Positions 55,090-62,839 of a stretch of DNA of 64,000 nt are shown in pieces; position 1 is the stretch's first letter; each line of letters starts with the position of its first letter. This DNA is from G963677915 sp963677915 (GTDB lineage Bacteria > Bacillota > Clostridia > Lachnospirales > Vallitaleaceae), in NCBI GenBank assembly GCA_963677915.2, contig CAXXGE010000021.1, positions 62,001-126,000 of the forward strand, written 5' to 3'. Below the pieces are notes generated by a model. That model worked only from the letters and a program-made list of their open reading frames with translations, was not told the DNA's origin and did no database searches. The position numbers and the translations under genes were made by a program.

Positions 55090-55767
55090 CTAACTCCTTT
55101 CCCTGAAACGGTTTTTACCTTCCAGCCAAAAGTTCAATAAAAAGATGACAGCCAATGATATGGCGACGATGACAAGAACCCACAGAAGGGCTTCCTCATC
55201 CTTGCCGCTTTCCGAGGCGAAAAAGATGGCGATCGGCATCGTCAGCGTCTTGCCGCGGATACTGCCGGCAATCATCAGTGTGGCGCCGAATTCTCCCATG
55301 GCTCTGGCAAAGGCCAGGATGGTGCCTGCGGCGATACCGGGCCAGGCAAGTGGCAGCACGATACGGAGAAATATGCGCCCTTTCGATGCGCCGAGCGTCT
55401 TCGCGGCATTCAGGTAGTTGGGATTGATTTGTTCGATGGAACTGCGTACGGTTTTGTACATCATCGGGAAGGAAACGGTCACCGCAGCCAGGATATTGGC
55501 CGCCCAGGTGAAGACGATGCTTACATTAAGAAGCGCCAGCACTTCGCCGATGGGACCGTTCTTCCCGAACAGGGCAAGCAGGATGAAGCCCACCACCGTC
55601 GGTGGAAGGACGAGCGGCAGGTTGAGCAGGCCGTCGATCAGGCCCTTCCATTTCGAGCGGCAGGCAACCATCCATTCGGCTGCCACGATGCCAAGAACGC
55701 TGGTGATTACCGTCGCGACAGATGCAGTTTTAAGCGATATCCATAATGGCGACAGGTCCAGGTTCAT
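55090..55767 (-). CDS. modB: Molybdate ABC transporter permease ModB
   Basis: 225 residues, five to six membrane segments (SVATVITSVLGIVAAEWMV, GLLNLPLVLPPTVVGFILLA). The permease loop that contacts ModC reads RAMGEFGATLMIAGSIRGKT. It follows modA by 15 bases and precedes modC by three. The LPLVLPPTVVGF motif is specific to the ModB/CysT branch of ABC permeases. Confidence 0.92.
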   Translation of the reverse strand: MNLDLSPLWISLKTASVATVITSVLGIVAAEWMVACRSKWKGLIDGLLNLPLVLPPTVVGFILLALFGKNGPIGEVLALLNVSIVFTWAANILAAVTVSFPMMYKTVRSSIEQINPNYLNAAKTLGASKGRIFLRIVLPLAWPGIAAGTILAFARAMGEFGATLMIAGSIRGKTLTMPIAIFFASESGKDEEALLWVLVIVAISLAVIFLLNFWLEGKNRFRERS

Positions 55768-55782
55768 GGCGGCTGCTCCTCT

Positions 55783-56586
55783 CTATTTTGTGGTGAAGCC
55801 ATACTCCAGGAAGATGGCCTTGGCATCCTCCTCTTCAAGAAATGCCAGGAAATCAGCAGCAAGCCACGTATGCCCGCTGTCCTTGATGATAGCAGCTGGA
55901 TAGATGATGAGGCTGTGTGAACCATCCGGCGCTGCGGCAATGACTGTGACTTTATCGGATACCAGGGCGTCTGTATGGTAGACCATGCCGGCCTCGGCGT
56001 TGCCTGTTTCAACCCATGAGAGCACTTCCTTAACGTCCTTGCCTATCACGGTCTTTTCTGCCAGCGTATCGTAGAGCTCAAGCGAGGCCAACACCTCCTT
56101 GGCGTACTTGCCGGCAGGCACGCTTTCCGGTTCGCCCATGGCGAAATATACAACCGAGTCGCCTGTCAAGGCGTCGAACCCGGTGAGGTTGGAACCTTCC
56201 GGTGCAATCAATACAATTTCATTTTCAAGCAGGTCGACCATGGTGTCGTCAAGAAGAAGGCCCTGATCAAGCAGCGCTGTCATCTTGCCTTTGGATGCAG
56301 ACAGGAAGACGTCCACGGGCGCGCCCTGTTCGATCTGTTTTTGCAGGGAGCCCGAGCTGCCGAAGTTCAGCACCACGTCCACGCCGGCGTTGCTTTCTTC
56401 GTACAGGGCTCCGATTTTTTCCATCGCTTCAGTCATGCTGGCCGCAGCCGATACCATCAGTGCGACGGGCTCCGCTGCTGCGGTCTCATCCTTACCTTTG
56501 GTAGCGCTGGATGAACAGCCTGCCGGCACGGTCAACAGTATTGCAGTTACTATGGCTGTGAAAATTGCAGTTAGTCTCTTTTTCAT
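55783..56586 (-). CDS. modA: Molybdate-binding lipoprotein ModA
   Basis: 267 residues. Lipobox LLTVPAGCSS, then the ModA start LMVSAAASMTEAMEKIGALY, with the oxyanion-binding Ser/Ala residues AAASM and NFGSSGSLQKQIEQGAPVDV. Also YFAMGEPESVPAGKYAKEVL and GNAEAGMVYHTDALV. It captures molybdate or tungstate outside the cell. ATG 56586 is preferred to an upstream TTG because GAGGAGG lies 8 bases before it. Its leader contains a strong terminator-like hairpin. Confidence 0.93.
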   Translation of the reverse strand: MKKRLTAIFTAIVTAILLTVPAGCSSSATKGKDETAAAEPVALMVSAAASMTEAMEKIGALYEESNAGVDVVLNFGSSGSLQKQIEQGAPVDVFLSASKGKMTALLDQGLLLDDTMVDLLENEIVLIAPEGSNLTGFDALTGDSVVYFAMGEPESVPAGKYAKEVLASLELYDTLAEKTVIGKDVKEVLSWVETGNAEAGMVYHTDALVSDKVTVIAAAPDGSHSLIIYPAAIIKDSGHTWLAADFLAFLEEEDAKAIFLEYGFTTK

Positions 56587-56623
56587 AATCAATTCCTCCT
56601 CATCTGAAAATATAAAAATAAAA

Positions 56624-56675
56624 AAGCTCGAGGGCTAAGTCGCACATCCAGGGATGCCGCCCGCCATCGAGCTTT
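56624..56675 (-). promoter_or_regulatory. modABC leader hairpin with terminator tail (candidate metal-responsive attenuator)
   Basis: On the minus strand AAGCTCGA (56674-56667) pairs with TCGAGCTT (56631-56624), followed by a T-rich run. The 35 enclosed bases are GC-rich and can form inner pairs (GGGC with GCCC; GCATCC with GGATGT). It lies about 25 bases after the promoter and 40 before the modA start, so it would stop the transcript unless relieved. The sequence is not clearly the known Moco/Tuco RNA by eye. Confidence 0.6.
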
Positions 56676-56699
56676 GAAATCATCTTGATTGATAGGCTA

Positions 56700-56727
56700 A
56701 TTATACCTTTTTATACGACTTTGTCAA
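56700..56727 (-). promoter_or_regulatory. modABC promoter
   Basis: On the minus strand TTGACA (56727-56722), a 16-base spacer, TATAAT (56705-56700): consensus sigma-A boxes. Confidence 0.8.
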
Positions 56728-56737
56728 GATGCTGACA

Positions 56738-56766
56738 TTGACCGCGGTGCAAACGTGTATTATAAT
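56738..56766 (+). promoter_or_regulatory. Promoter of the AnfO-like gene
   Basis: TTGACC (56738-56743), a 17-base spacer, TATAAT (56761-56766). It is divergent from the mod promoter with 10 bases between the -35 boxes, so one regulator could control both. Confidence 0.78.
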
Positions 56767-56776
56767 GTCCATATTG

Positions 56777-56831
56777 GAAATGGTTTAGGCCATTTCGGGG
56801 AATGAGGCCTGACAATAGTCGGGTCTTTTTT
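56777..56831 (+). promoter_or_regulatory. Leader of the AnfO-like gene: hairpin plus terminator
   Basis: A 7-bp stem GAAATGG/CCATTTC with six-base loop TTTAGG is followed ten bases later by a terminator: GGCCTGAC/GTCGGGTC, loop AATA, T6. Both precede the ribosome site, so the gene is probably controlled by attenuation. The loop lacks the A1/G4 pattern of the nifH and amt leaders. Confidence 0.6.
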
Positions 56832-56872
56832 GCCTTATTCTAAACATATTTCACAAAGGAGGCTGCAATAGC

Positions 56873-57505
56873 ATGGACATAAAGATAGCTGTATTTACCA
56901 ATAATGATGGAATTACGGAAAATATGGGGAAAGAAGGACATATTTGTTTTTTTGAAAAGAAGGATGACGTCTGGCAGATTTATAAGAAGGAAGCCTTTTC
57001 GCCGGGAACAGGTATTGTCACTTTAAGAAAGGACTACACGGAACTTGCGGACATGCTGGATGGCTGCCGCATATTCGTGGCTAAAGTGATCAGCGGGCTG
57101 GCGTTCAATGTCATGGACAGGAAAGGCATACACCTCTGGGAATTCGAAGGCAGGCCTGAAGCTTTCCTCGATCAGGTAGCGCGCGGGGAGAAGGCATATA
57201 AAAAGGAATTGGAGGGGATGGATGAAAGTGGCCTAGTCAGTTATTACGTTAAAAAGGATGAGGGAAAGTATGCAGTCGATGTCCATAGCCTAATGAAAGA
57301 AAACGGCGACCTGACGTCCAAAAAGATTCTGAAGCCGTTTTTCAAAACCAAGAAGTTCTATGAGCTGGAGGCCATTTTCGACCATATACCACCCTGGCTC
57401 TACAAGGAACTTGAAGGATTCGGTCTGACGATGGACGTGTTGAGCGAAGGCAATGGAAAATCCGTGTGTCTCATCCGCCCTGCAGTCTGCGACGACAGCA
57501 TCTAG
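56873..57505 (+). CDS. AnfO-like (Fe-only nitrogenase accessory family) protein
   Basis: 210 residues. The N-terminus IKIAVFTNNDGITENMGKEG and blocks CRIFVAKVISGLAFNVMDRK, IHLWEFEGRPEAFLDQV and PPWLYKELEGFGL match the AnfO family layout, a protein originally found with the iron-only nitrogenase. No anfHDGK genes are in this window. It is divergent from modABC with its own promoter and attenuator, so expression may respond to molybdenum. AAAGGAGG precedes the ATG by ten bases, a rather long gap. The family assignment is by pattern recognition only. Confidence 0.65.
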   Translation: MDIKIAVFTNNDGITENMGKEGHICFFEKKDDVWQIYKKEAFSPGTGIVTLRKDYTELADMLDGCRIFVAKVISGLAFNVMDRKGIHLWEFEGRPEAFLDQVARGEKAYKKELEGMDESGLVSYYVKKDEGKYAVDVHSLMKENGDLTSKKILKPFFKTKKFYELEAIFDHIPPWLYKELEGFGLTMDVLSEGNGKSVCLIRPAVCDDSI

Positions 57506-57589
57506 AGAACGCAATTCTAGTCAAAGTGCTGTACATTTTATGGAATAACCTATATAATATTGTCATTATCACGTCGCGGGAGGCTTCCA

Positions 57590-58459
57590 ATGACCGACAA
57601 TATTGTAGAGAAGGAACATATCGGATTCGGCCCATGGCTTGTGGAAATCACGGATTGGTCGGATGTGCCGATTGTGTTCCGCAATGTCTATAACTTTGAC
57701 GAATCCGTCAAAATCGCATTCAAAATCCCTGTACATAAAGATCGCCGTAACGTCAGAATGGGCGATGTGCTTTATGATAAATTAGTCAGTCTTGGTGACG
57801 AAGGCATCTATGTTTATGAGTATGATTTCGTCACCGATGAAGTGTACCTTGAAAGCATCCAGTATTGTGACATAAAATACATACAGAACGAGACGAGACT
57901 GTTGAAGTGTAAGCTGAAGCTCCATAAGGAAGACGGGACATTTGAAGTTGGATACAACAAGGTGTCCTATGAGTTTATGACAAGAGTCATCCGTTTTGTC
58001 AGGGAACGCTATATCCCCAACCTGCCGGTGCGGCCCTGCGTCGTACCCCAGGAAACGATTGAACCGAATGTCCATGAAATGATGCCGGTCTACTGGAACA
58101 TGTTCATGATGTTCAGCAAACAGGAGCATGTGAAGCTTGTATCCCACCACGTCAACAAGAAAACCGAAAAAACGAGGATGAATCCGTTTGATGCCATGTA
58201 CAGCATCTTAAACTGGAGAATCATCCAAGGCAACATGATTTTGGCTGCCGATAATGAATACATTCTTGTTCATCGTATTAACAATGTAAAAAGAAGATTC
58301 GACGCAGACTACAGTACGGTCGAAACCTACATTCCCTATGCAAACCTCAGTGCTGTATCCACAAGTCCCGATCCGGATTTTCCAGACACTTATGATACAT
58401 TCTTCGAAATCGGAAGCACAAAACTGCCGTTGATGGCCGTTTGGAAAAAAAGAGAGTAA
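57590..58459 (+). CDS. Hypothetical protein, 289 aa
   Basis: Not recognised. Soluble, no signal peptide or membrane segment. Start VEKEHIGFGPWLVEITDWSD, middle RVIRFVRERYIPNLPVRPCV, C-terminal half NPFDAMYSILNWRIIQGNMI with a beta-rich tail (NEYILVHRINNVKRRF, ETYIPYANLSAV). The tail may be a small barrel such as a PH-like domain, but that is a guess. GGGAGG lies seven bases before ATG 57590. Monocistronic, with a terminator behind it. Confidence 0.75.
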   Translation: MTDNIVEKEHIGFGPWLVEITDWSDVPIVFRNVYNFDESVKIAFKIPVHKDRRNVRMGDVLYDKLVSLGDEGIYVYEYDFVTDEVYLESIQYCDIKYIQNETRLLKCKLKLHKEDGTFEVGYNKVSYEFMTRVIRFVRERYIPNLPVRPCVVPQETIEPNVHEMMPVYWNMFMMFSKQEHVKLVSHHVNKKTEKTRMNPFDAMYSILNWRIIQGNMILAADNEYILVHRINNVKRRFDADYSTVETYIPYANLSAVSTSPDPDFPDTYDTFFEIGSTKLPLMAVWKKRE

Positions 58460-58477
58460 TTGACTTACCCCCTAATG

Positions 58478-58512
58478 TGGGATGTTCAGGTATACAGCGA
58501 GCATCCCATTTT
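58478..58512 (+). terminator. Rho-independent terminator
   Basis: TGGGATG/CATCCCA stem with a 17-base loop and a TTTT tail, 19 bases after the hypothetical gene. Confidence 0.75.
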
Positions 58513-58575
58513 GTATGCATTCATATTTCAGTGTGACTTTTTCTATGCTAAAATATATGCAAAGGACGTGATTTA

Positions 58576-59358
58576 ATGATTATTTATTTCTCTCATGGTG
58601 GCGGGCCTCTGCCAATACTCGGCGATCCAAGCCATGATGCAATGAATGATTTTATGAAGAAACTTCCCGCGATGATTGAAAAGCCAGAAGCCATATTGGT
58701 AATCAGCGCCCATTGGGAAGAGAGCCAAGTGACGATCCAATCCGGCAGCCAACCGGAGATGCTCTACGATTACTACGGCTTTCCACAGGAGGCATACAGC
58801 ATCGATTATCCAGCAAAAGGCAATCCTGAATTGGCTGAACAGATAGCAGTCATGCTGGAGGATCATGACATTCCATTCAAACTTGACGTCAATCGTGGAT
58901 TTGATCATGGCCTCTATATCCCCTTGATGATGATGTATCCTTTAGCTGACATTCCTTCAATACAAATATCCCTGCTGCACAGCTTGGACTCTATGGAACA
59001 TATCCGTTTGGGACAGTCTCTAAAAGCGCTTGGTGATGAAAATATTCTGGTTGTAGGATCGGGATTCTCGTACCACAATATGCGGGGATTTGATATGGCA
59101 GCTCATCCTAAGCAGGATGAGCTGAATGATGCATTCCAGGACTGGCTTATTGATTGCTGCACCAGACAGATGCCGCAACAGGAGCGGATTGACCGATTGT
59201 CTAAATGGGAAGAAGCACCTAGTGCAAGATACTGCCATCCCAGAGAGGAACATCTGCTTCCGCTGCAAGTATGTGCGGGCATGGCAGGTAAAGCCGGCAA
59301 ACTGATTTTCGACGATTATATTGCAGGGAAGCGGGCTGTCGCCTTCCTGTGGAGATGA
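58576..59358 (+). CDS. Class III extradiol dioxygenase, DODA/YgiD type
   Basis: 260 residues of the LigB superfamily. Metal-site histidines His7 (FSHGGGP) and His46 (ISAHWEES), with His111 (FDHGLYIPL), His167 (SYHNMRG), His221 and His226 (CHPREEHLLPL). Bacterial homologues cleave catecholic rings such as DOPA in vitro. In an anaerobe an oxygen-using role is odd, so the natural substrate or reaction may differ. GGACGTGA precedes the ATG. It is 11 bases upstream of corA and probably co-transcribed. Confidence 0.82.
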   Translation: MIIYFSHGGGPLPILGDPSHDAMNDFMKKLPAMIEKPEAILVISAHWEESQVTIQSGSQPEMLYDYYGFPQEAYSIDYPAKGNPELAEQIAVMLEDHDIPFKLDVNRGFDHGLYIPLMMMYPLADIPSIQISLLHSLDSMEHIRLGQSLKALGDENILVVGSGFSYHNMRGFDMAAHPKQDELNDAFQDWLIDCCTRQMPQQERIDRLSKWEEAPSARYCHPREEHLLPLQVCAGMAGKAGKLIFDDYIAGKRAVAFLWR

Positions 59359-59369
59359 GGAGGGATTTC

Positions 59370-60425
59370 ATGACGGAGTTCAAACCAATCCGCATATTAA
59401 ACCGAATACCCGGCGCACTGTCATACAAAGGCAGGATTGAAAGTGTTTTTGCCATCGACATGATTGTGTACAACAAGGAACACATCGAAAGGGAGTCATT
59501 CAGTTCGGTCGAAACATGCGAGAAATATATCGAAGCCATTGAAGGTGAAGAGACGGTCTGGCTTAATGTGACAGGCCTTAACAACGTGGAAGAAATCAAC
59601 ATGTTGGGTATGCTGTTTGACATGCCCACAAACATTCTGGAGCAGATTGTCAATGTTTCCAGACAGAGCAATTTCCGTATGACGCCCGACTGGATTTACA
59701 GTGTCTTCCAAATGATCTACCTCCATGGCGATAAGATTGAATTTGAACATCTCGGCATCTTCACGGAAGGAAGATTCGTGCTGACTTTCCAGGAGAAGGA
59801 AGGCGATGTGTTCGATTCGGTACGGGAGAGGATGATGAATGCTCTTGGGCATATCCGCTCCAAAAAAGCGGACTATCTTTATTATTCCCTTCTGGATGCC
59901 ATGGTCGACAATTATCTGGATGTCATGGAAAAGATCAAGTACGACATCAACCTGATGGAAGAGGCTATCATTGAAGAGGAGAGAGTGGATGCCAAAGCAA
60001 TCCATGCCCTTAGAAAGTCAATTTTAATGCTGCGGATGACAACTTCCGAGACGGACCGTCTTCTTGGCAGGATAGCTTTAGGATCGGGCTATACTTTCAC
60101 AACGACGGATCAATACTACCTGGACAGCCTGAGCGACCACAACAGGGAGCTTGTCAACGAACTGAGTCTCCAGAGGGAAGTGGTCAATGCCCTGTTCGAA
60201 AACCACATGCTCAACAACAGCAATGACATGAATACAATCATGACGACACTGACCATCTTTTCGGCAATATTCATTCCACTGTCATTTCTTGCCGGTATCT
60301 TCGGCATGAACTTCCTTTATATGCCCGGTCTGGACTATGCCCATGGCTTTGCACTCTTCATAGGTATCTGCCTGACAATTGTTGCGGTAATGATAACCCT
60401 GTTCAAGGTAAAGCGATGGTTCTGA
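59370..60425 (+). CDS. corA: CorA-family magnesium/divalent metal transporter
   Basis: 351 residues: a large cytoplasmic funnel (ETVWLNVTGLNNVEEINMLG, KKADYLYYSLLDAMVDNYLD) and two C-terminal membrane helices with the signature GMNF (LSFLAGIFGMNFLYMPG). The start is ATG 59370, six bases after GAGGAGG; the ATG at 59349 lies inside the previous gene. The last 79 codons are part of the 275-bp segment repeated beyond the insertion sequence, which is why the gene is still whole although the IS inserted here. Confidence 0.9.
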   Translation: MTEFKPIRILNRIPGALSYKGRIESVFAIDMIVYNKEHIERESFSSVETCEKYIEAIEGEETVWLNVTGLNNVEEINMLGMLFDMPTNILEQIVNVSRQSNFRMTPDWIYSVFQMIYLHGDKIEFEHLGIFTEGRFVLTFQEKEGDVFDSVRERMMNALGHIRSKKADYLYYSLLDAMVDNYLDVMEKIKYDINLMEEAIIEEERVDAKAIHALRKSILMLRMTTSETDRLLGRIALGSGYTFTTTDQYYLDSLSDHNRELVNELSLQREVVNALFENHMLNNSNDMNTIMTTLTIFSAIFIPLSFLAGIFGMNFLYMPGLDYAHGFALFIGICLTIVAVMITLFKVKRWF

Positions 60426-60463
60426 AAAAACAGCTTGATATTTAAGCCGATTCCGACTATAAT
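60189..60463. repeat. 275-bp direct duplication, left copy
   Basis: Identical to 62551-62825. It covers corA from the codon for Ala in ALFENHML through its stop, plus the TTGATA/TATAAT promoter that belongs to amt. It ends exactly at the last T of TATAAT, after which the IS begins. Here the promoter copy points into the IS, antisense to the transposase. Confidence 0.93.
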
Positions 60464-60489
60464 CCCATCTTCGACAGTTAAAAAAAGTT

Positions 60490-60537
60490 AAGAGGCATGA
60501 AACCCTTATGTTTATGGGGTTTCTGCCTCTTGTTTTA
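60490..60537. terminator. Bidirectional terminator inside the IS left end
   Basis: AAGAGGCATGAAACCC pairs with GGGGTTTCTGCCTCTT (16 bp, one or two mismatches) over a 10-base loop. TTTTATT follows on plus; the minus strand ends in a T7 run. It stops transposase transcripts and also transcription entering from corA and the left promoter copy. Confidence 0.85.
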
Positions 60538-60562
60538 TTGGATAACTTGTTGTATGTGATTC

Positions 60563-62422
60563 CTATTTTGAAATTTTTCTGATTTTTTTGTTAAGTTCTT
60601 TTGGCTGATAGTATTTTTTGTCCAGTTCCAAATCAAATATAGCATTTAAAGCCGTGCAGATTTGGGATCCGTTATAGGTTGACAGGTAATACATGTCTTG
60701 AACATTGGCTACTTGCATATTTTTTAGTGTTTCAAGAATATTGTCAGTTGTAAAATGCATACCCTTTTCATCCAGCTTCACTTCGATGAGCCGATAAATG
60801 AGCAAAGCGGTATAGCAAATCATAAAATGGGCGATTATACGCTCTCTATTCTGATGATAAACCGGACGTGCTGAAAAATTGGTTTTCATAACCCTGAAGC
60901 AATCTTCTATCTTGTATCTGTTGGAACTAATGGCAATTATTGATTTAGCGTCATCATCGAGATTAGTCGCTATGGCATAATAGCCATCGTACTTTTCTTC
61001 CTCATCAATAACTGTCTGGTCAATCACATAGGAATCTGTCACCGTACCTCCGGTGCTTGAGCTGGAGTTTCTTTTGATGAATCGGGTCACATCATGAGGA
61101 CCTTTTTTGTATGTGTCTGGGTCCATATCCTTGATCAGTCGCTTCGCGCGTTCTATCTGCTTGTTCCTTATATGTCTCTGGTATTCCATCATCTGCCTTG
61201 AAAAAGTGACAATAACCTTTTGCTTTAGCAGTGCCTTGGATTTCACCTTCTTGGTTTTGCCATTCTTCAGTTGTTTTTCTTCATAGAGACCAAGATCAAC
61301 GGCTCTGTCAGCAACAATGATTTTATAAGCTTTATCCTTATACAAAGACAAGTTCCTGGAATCAGTTTTATCAAAGCTTTTCAAACGTTTGATGGTAGTG
61401 GGTTCGTCATTAGATAAAAGGTGATAATCAAAGTCGTTGAACACGGCTTGTTTTAGAGTATCTGAGAGTTTTTTTATTGATTGAGTCACGATAAAGGCGC
61501 GTCCACCCATGGAATTAAATTTTCGAATGTTCAGAGAACCGAGTCCGGCGTCAGCACAGTAAATGAATTTCTTTCCTTTCAGCATCTGAATCATTTTCTC
61601 TTCAAGAGGCAAGGCGCAGGTCTGCTCATTATCAGAACCGGAATTAATACACATCGATAAGGGGATGCCGTTGGAATCCATGAAAAGTCCCATTTCAACC
61701 AATGGATTAGGTTTATGGTCTTTTGAGGGTCCGAATTTTCTCAGTCCTTTGATTATTTCGCCGGTAATCTCGTCGATGTAATCATCATCGTTGCTTTCTG
61801 TTTCGAAGTAATAGTTTGTACAGTCGAAGTAGCATACCGATGTGTTCCGTGGAAAAATCCGATTGCTGTATTCAAACAAATGACTTATATATGCATCATA
61901 ATTTTGCTCAAGAATATCCATTGTTCGGAGTATATGCACGTACTCAAACTCAGGTTTTTCATAGTAGGTATGCAGGTGATCATAAGTACCAAGCTTCGAG
62001 GCAGGATCAAGAATTCTGGCGTAGGTCATAAAGCGATTGATTAAGTTGGGGTCATAAGTGATTTTGGAATTCTCGGTCACCCTGGTGAAAAAAGAATGTA
62101 GACCAAGCTGGTGATAGATCATTTGGATAAAGAAATATCCGATGTTGAGTTGATTGCTTGTTGAGACTAGAGCAGCACTCGATTGAATCTTTTCGTCAAA
62201 ATCTACGGTCACCTCCATTGTGACTTTGTTATTCTTCATCGCATCATTGTATAAGATGATTTGTTCCTTGGCATAAGCTAAAGGATCATCTGTGATGTTA
62301 AGAAGTTCTGAGTGCTTGCCAATCCTTGCGATGTTCTTTGTCGTCGTCTTTTTGCCGTTTCTAAAGCCCTTCTGAATATAGTAGATGGGGTCTTTAGCGC
62401 GTTTGTCATAATACAATTTCAT
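60563..62422 (-). CDS. IS1634-family DDE transposase
   Basis: 619 residues. The N-terminus KLYYDKRAKDPIYYIQKGFR then TTTKNIARIGKHSELL is typical of IS1634-type proteins. Catalytic triad: Asp200 (CYFDCTNYYF), Asp291 (YCADAGLGSLNIR) and Glu506 (NRYKIEDCFRVMK). Full length with no lesions, so the element may be active. TATAAT lies about 12 bases upstream on the minus strand, inside a run of ACATACAACA-like repeats. No ribosome site is obvious. Confidence 0.9.
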   Translation of the reverse strand: MKLYYDKRAKDPIYYIQKGFRNGKKTTTKNIARIGKHSELLNITDDPLAYAKEQIILYNDAMKNNKVTMEVTVDFDEKIQSSAALVSTSNQLNIGYFFIQMIYHQLGLHSFFTRVTENSKITYDPNLINRFMTYARILDPASKLGTYDHLHTYYEKPEFEYVHILRTMDILEQNYDAYISHLFEYSNRIFPRNTSVCYFDCTNYYFETESNDDDYIDEITGEIIKGLRKFGPSKDHKPNPLVEMGLFMDSNGIPLSMCINSGSDNEQTCALPLEEKMIQMLKGKKFIYCADAGLGSLNIRKFNSMGGRAFIVTQSIKKLSDTLKQAVFNDFDYHLLSNDEPTTIKRLKSFDKTDSRNLSLYKDKAYKIIVADRAVDLGLYEEKQLKNGKTKKVKSKALLKQKVIVTFSRQMMEYQRHIRNKQIERAKRLIKDMDPDTYKKGPHDVTRFIKRNSSSSTGGTVTDSYVIDQTVIDEEEKYDGYYAIATNLDDDAKSIIAISSNRYKIEDCFRVMKTNFSARPVYHQNRERIIAHFMICYTALLIYRLIEVKLDEKGMHFTTDNILETLKNMQVANVQDMYYLSTYNGSQICTALNAIFDLELDKKYYQPKELNKKIRKISK

Positions 62423-62550
62423 ACTTCAATTATACACTAACATACAACAACATACAACACATACAACAACATATTTCGGAAATTTGACAAAAAAAATAAA
62501 GCCCTGTAAGGCTTTCAGCGTTTCCTGGATTGTTAAAGTGTCGAAGACCC

Positions 62551-62825
62551 GCCCTGTTCGAAAACCACATGCTCAACAACAGCAATGACATGAATACAAT
62601 CATGACGACACTGACCATCTTTTCGGCAATATTCATTCCACTGTCATTTCTTGCCGGTATCTTCGGCATGAACTTCCTTTATATGCCCGGTCTGGACTAT
62701 GCCCATGGCTTTGCACTCTTCATAGGTATCTGCCTGACAATTGTTGCGGTAATGATAACCCTGTTCAAGGTAAAGCGATGGTTCTGAAAAAACAGCTTGA
62801 TATTTAAGCCGATTCCGACTATAAT
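62551..62825. repeat. 275-bp direct duplication, right copy (partial corA plus amt promoter)
   Basis: Identical to 60189-60463. It holds the last 79 codons of corA without a start and the whole amt promoter at its right edge. The corA part is a fragment; the promoter part is what amt uses. Confidence 0.93.
62797..62825 (+). promoter_or_regulatory. amt promoter
   Basis: TTGATA (62797-62802), a 17-base spacer, TATAAT (62820-62825): near-consensus sigma-A. It lies at the very end of the duplicated segment; an identical copy is at 60435-60463. Confidence 0.82.
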
Positions 62826-62839
62826 AGTGCGCAAGTGAA

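Larger units (their letters stand above)
60464..62550 (-). mobile_element. IS1634-like insertion sequence, intact
   Basis: 2087 bp between the two copies of the 275-bp duplication. The ends are short imperfect inverted repeats: TCTTCGACAGTTAA near 60468 on the left, and TCTTCGACACTTTAA read inward from the right end. It carries one 619-codon transposase gene on the minus strand and a bidirectional terminator inside its left end. Long target duplications of variable length are a known mark of the IS1634 family. Confidence 0.88.

Noticed and set aside
56777..56831. Third ANTAR-type leader before the AnfO-like gene
   Set aside because: Only one hexaloop hairpin is seen and its loop TTTAGG lacks A1 and G4; it was listed as a plain attenuator instead.
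62430..62480. ACATACAACA-type repeats, considered as a CRISPR-like or regulatory array
   Set aside because: Only a few overlapping short units without spacers, inside the IS next to its transposase promoter; more likely IS-end sequence.
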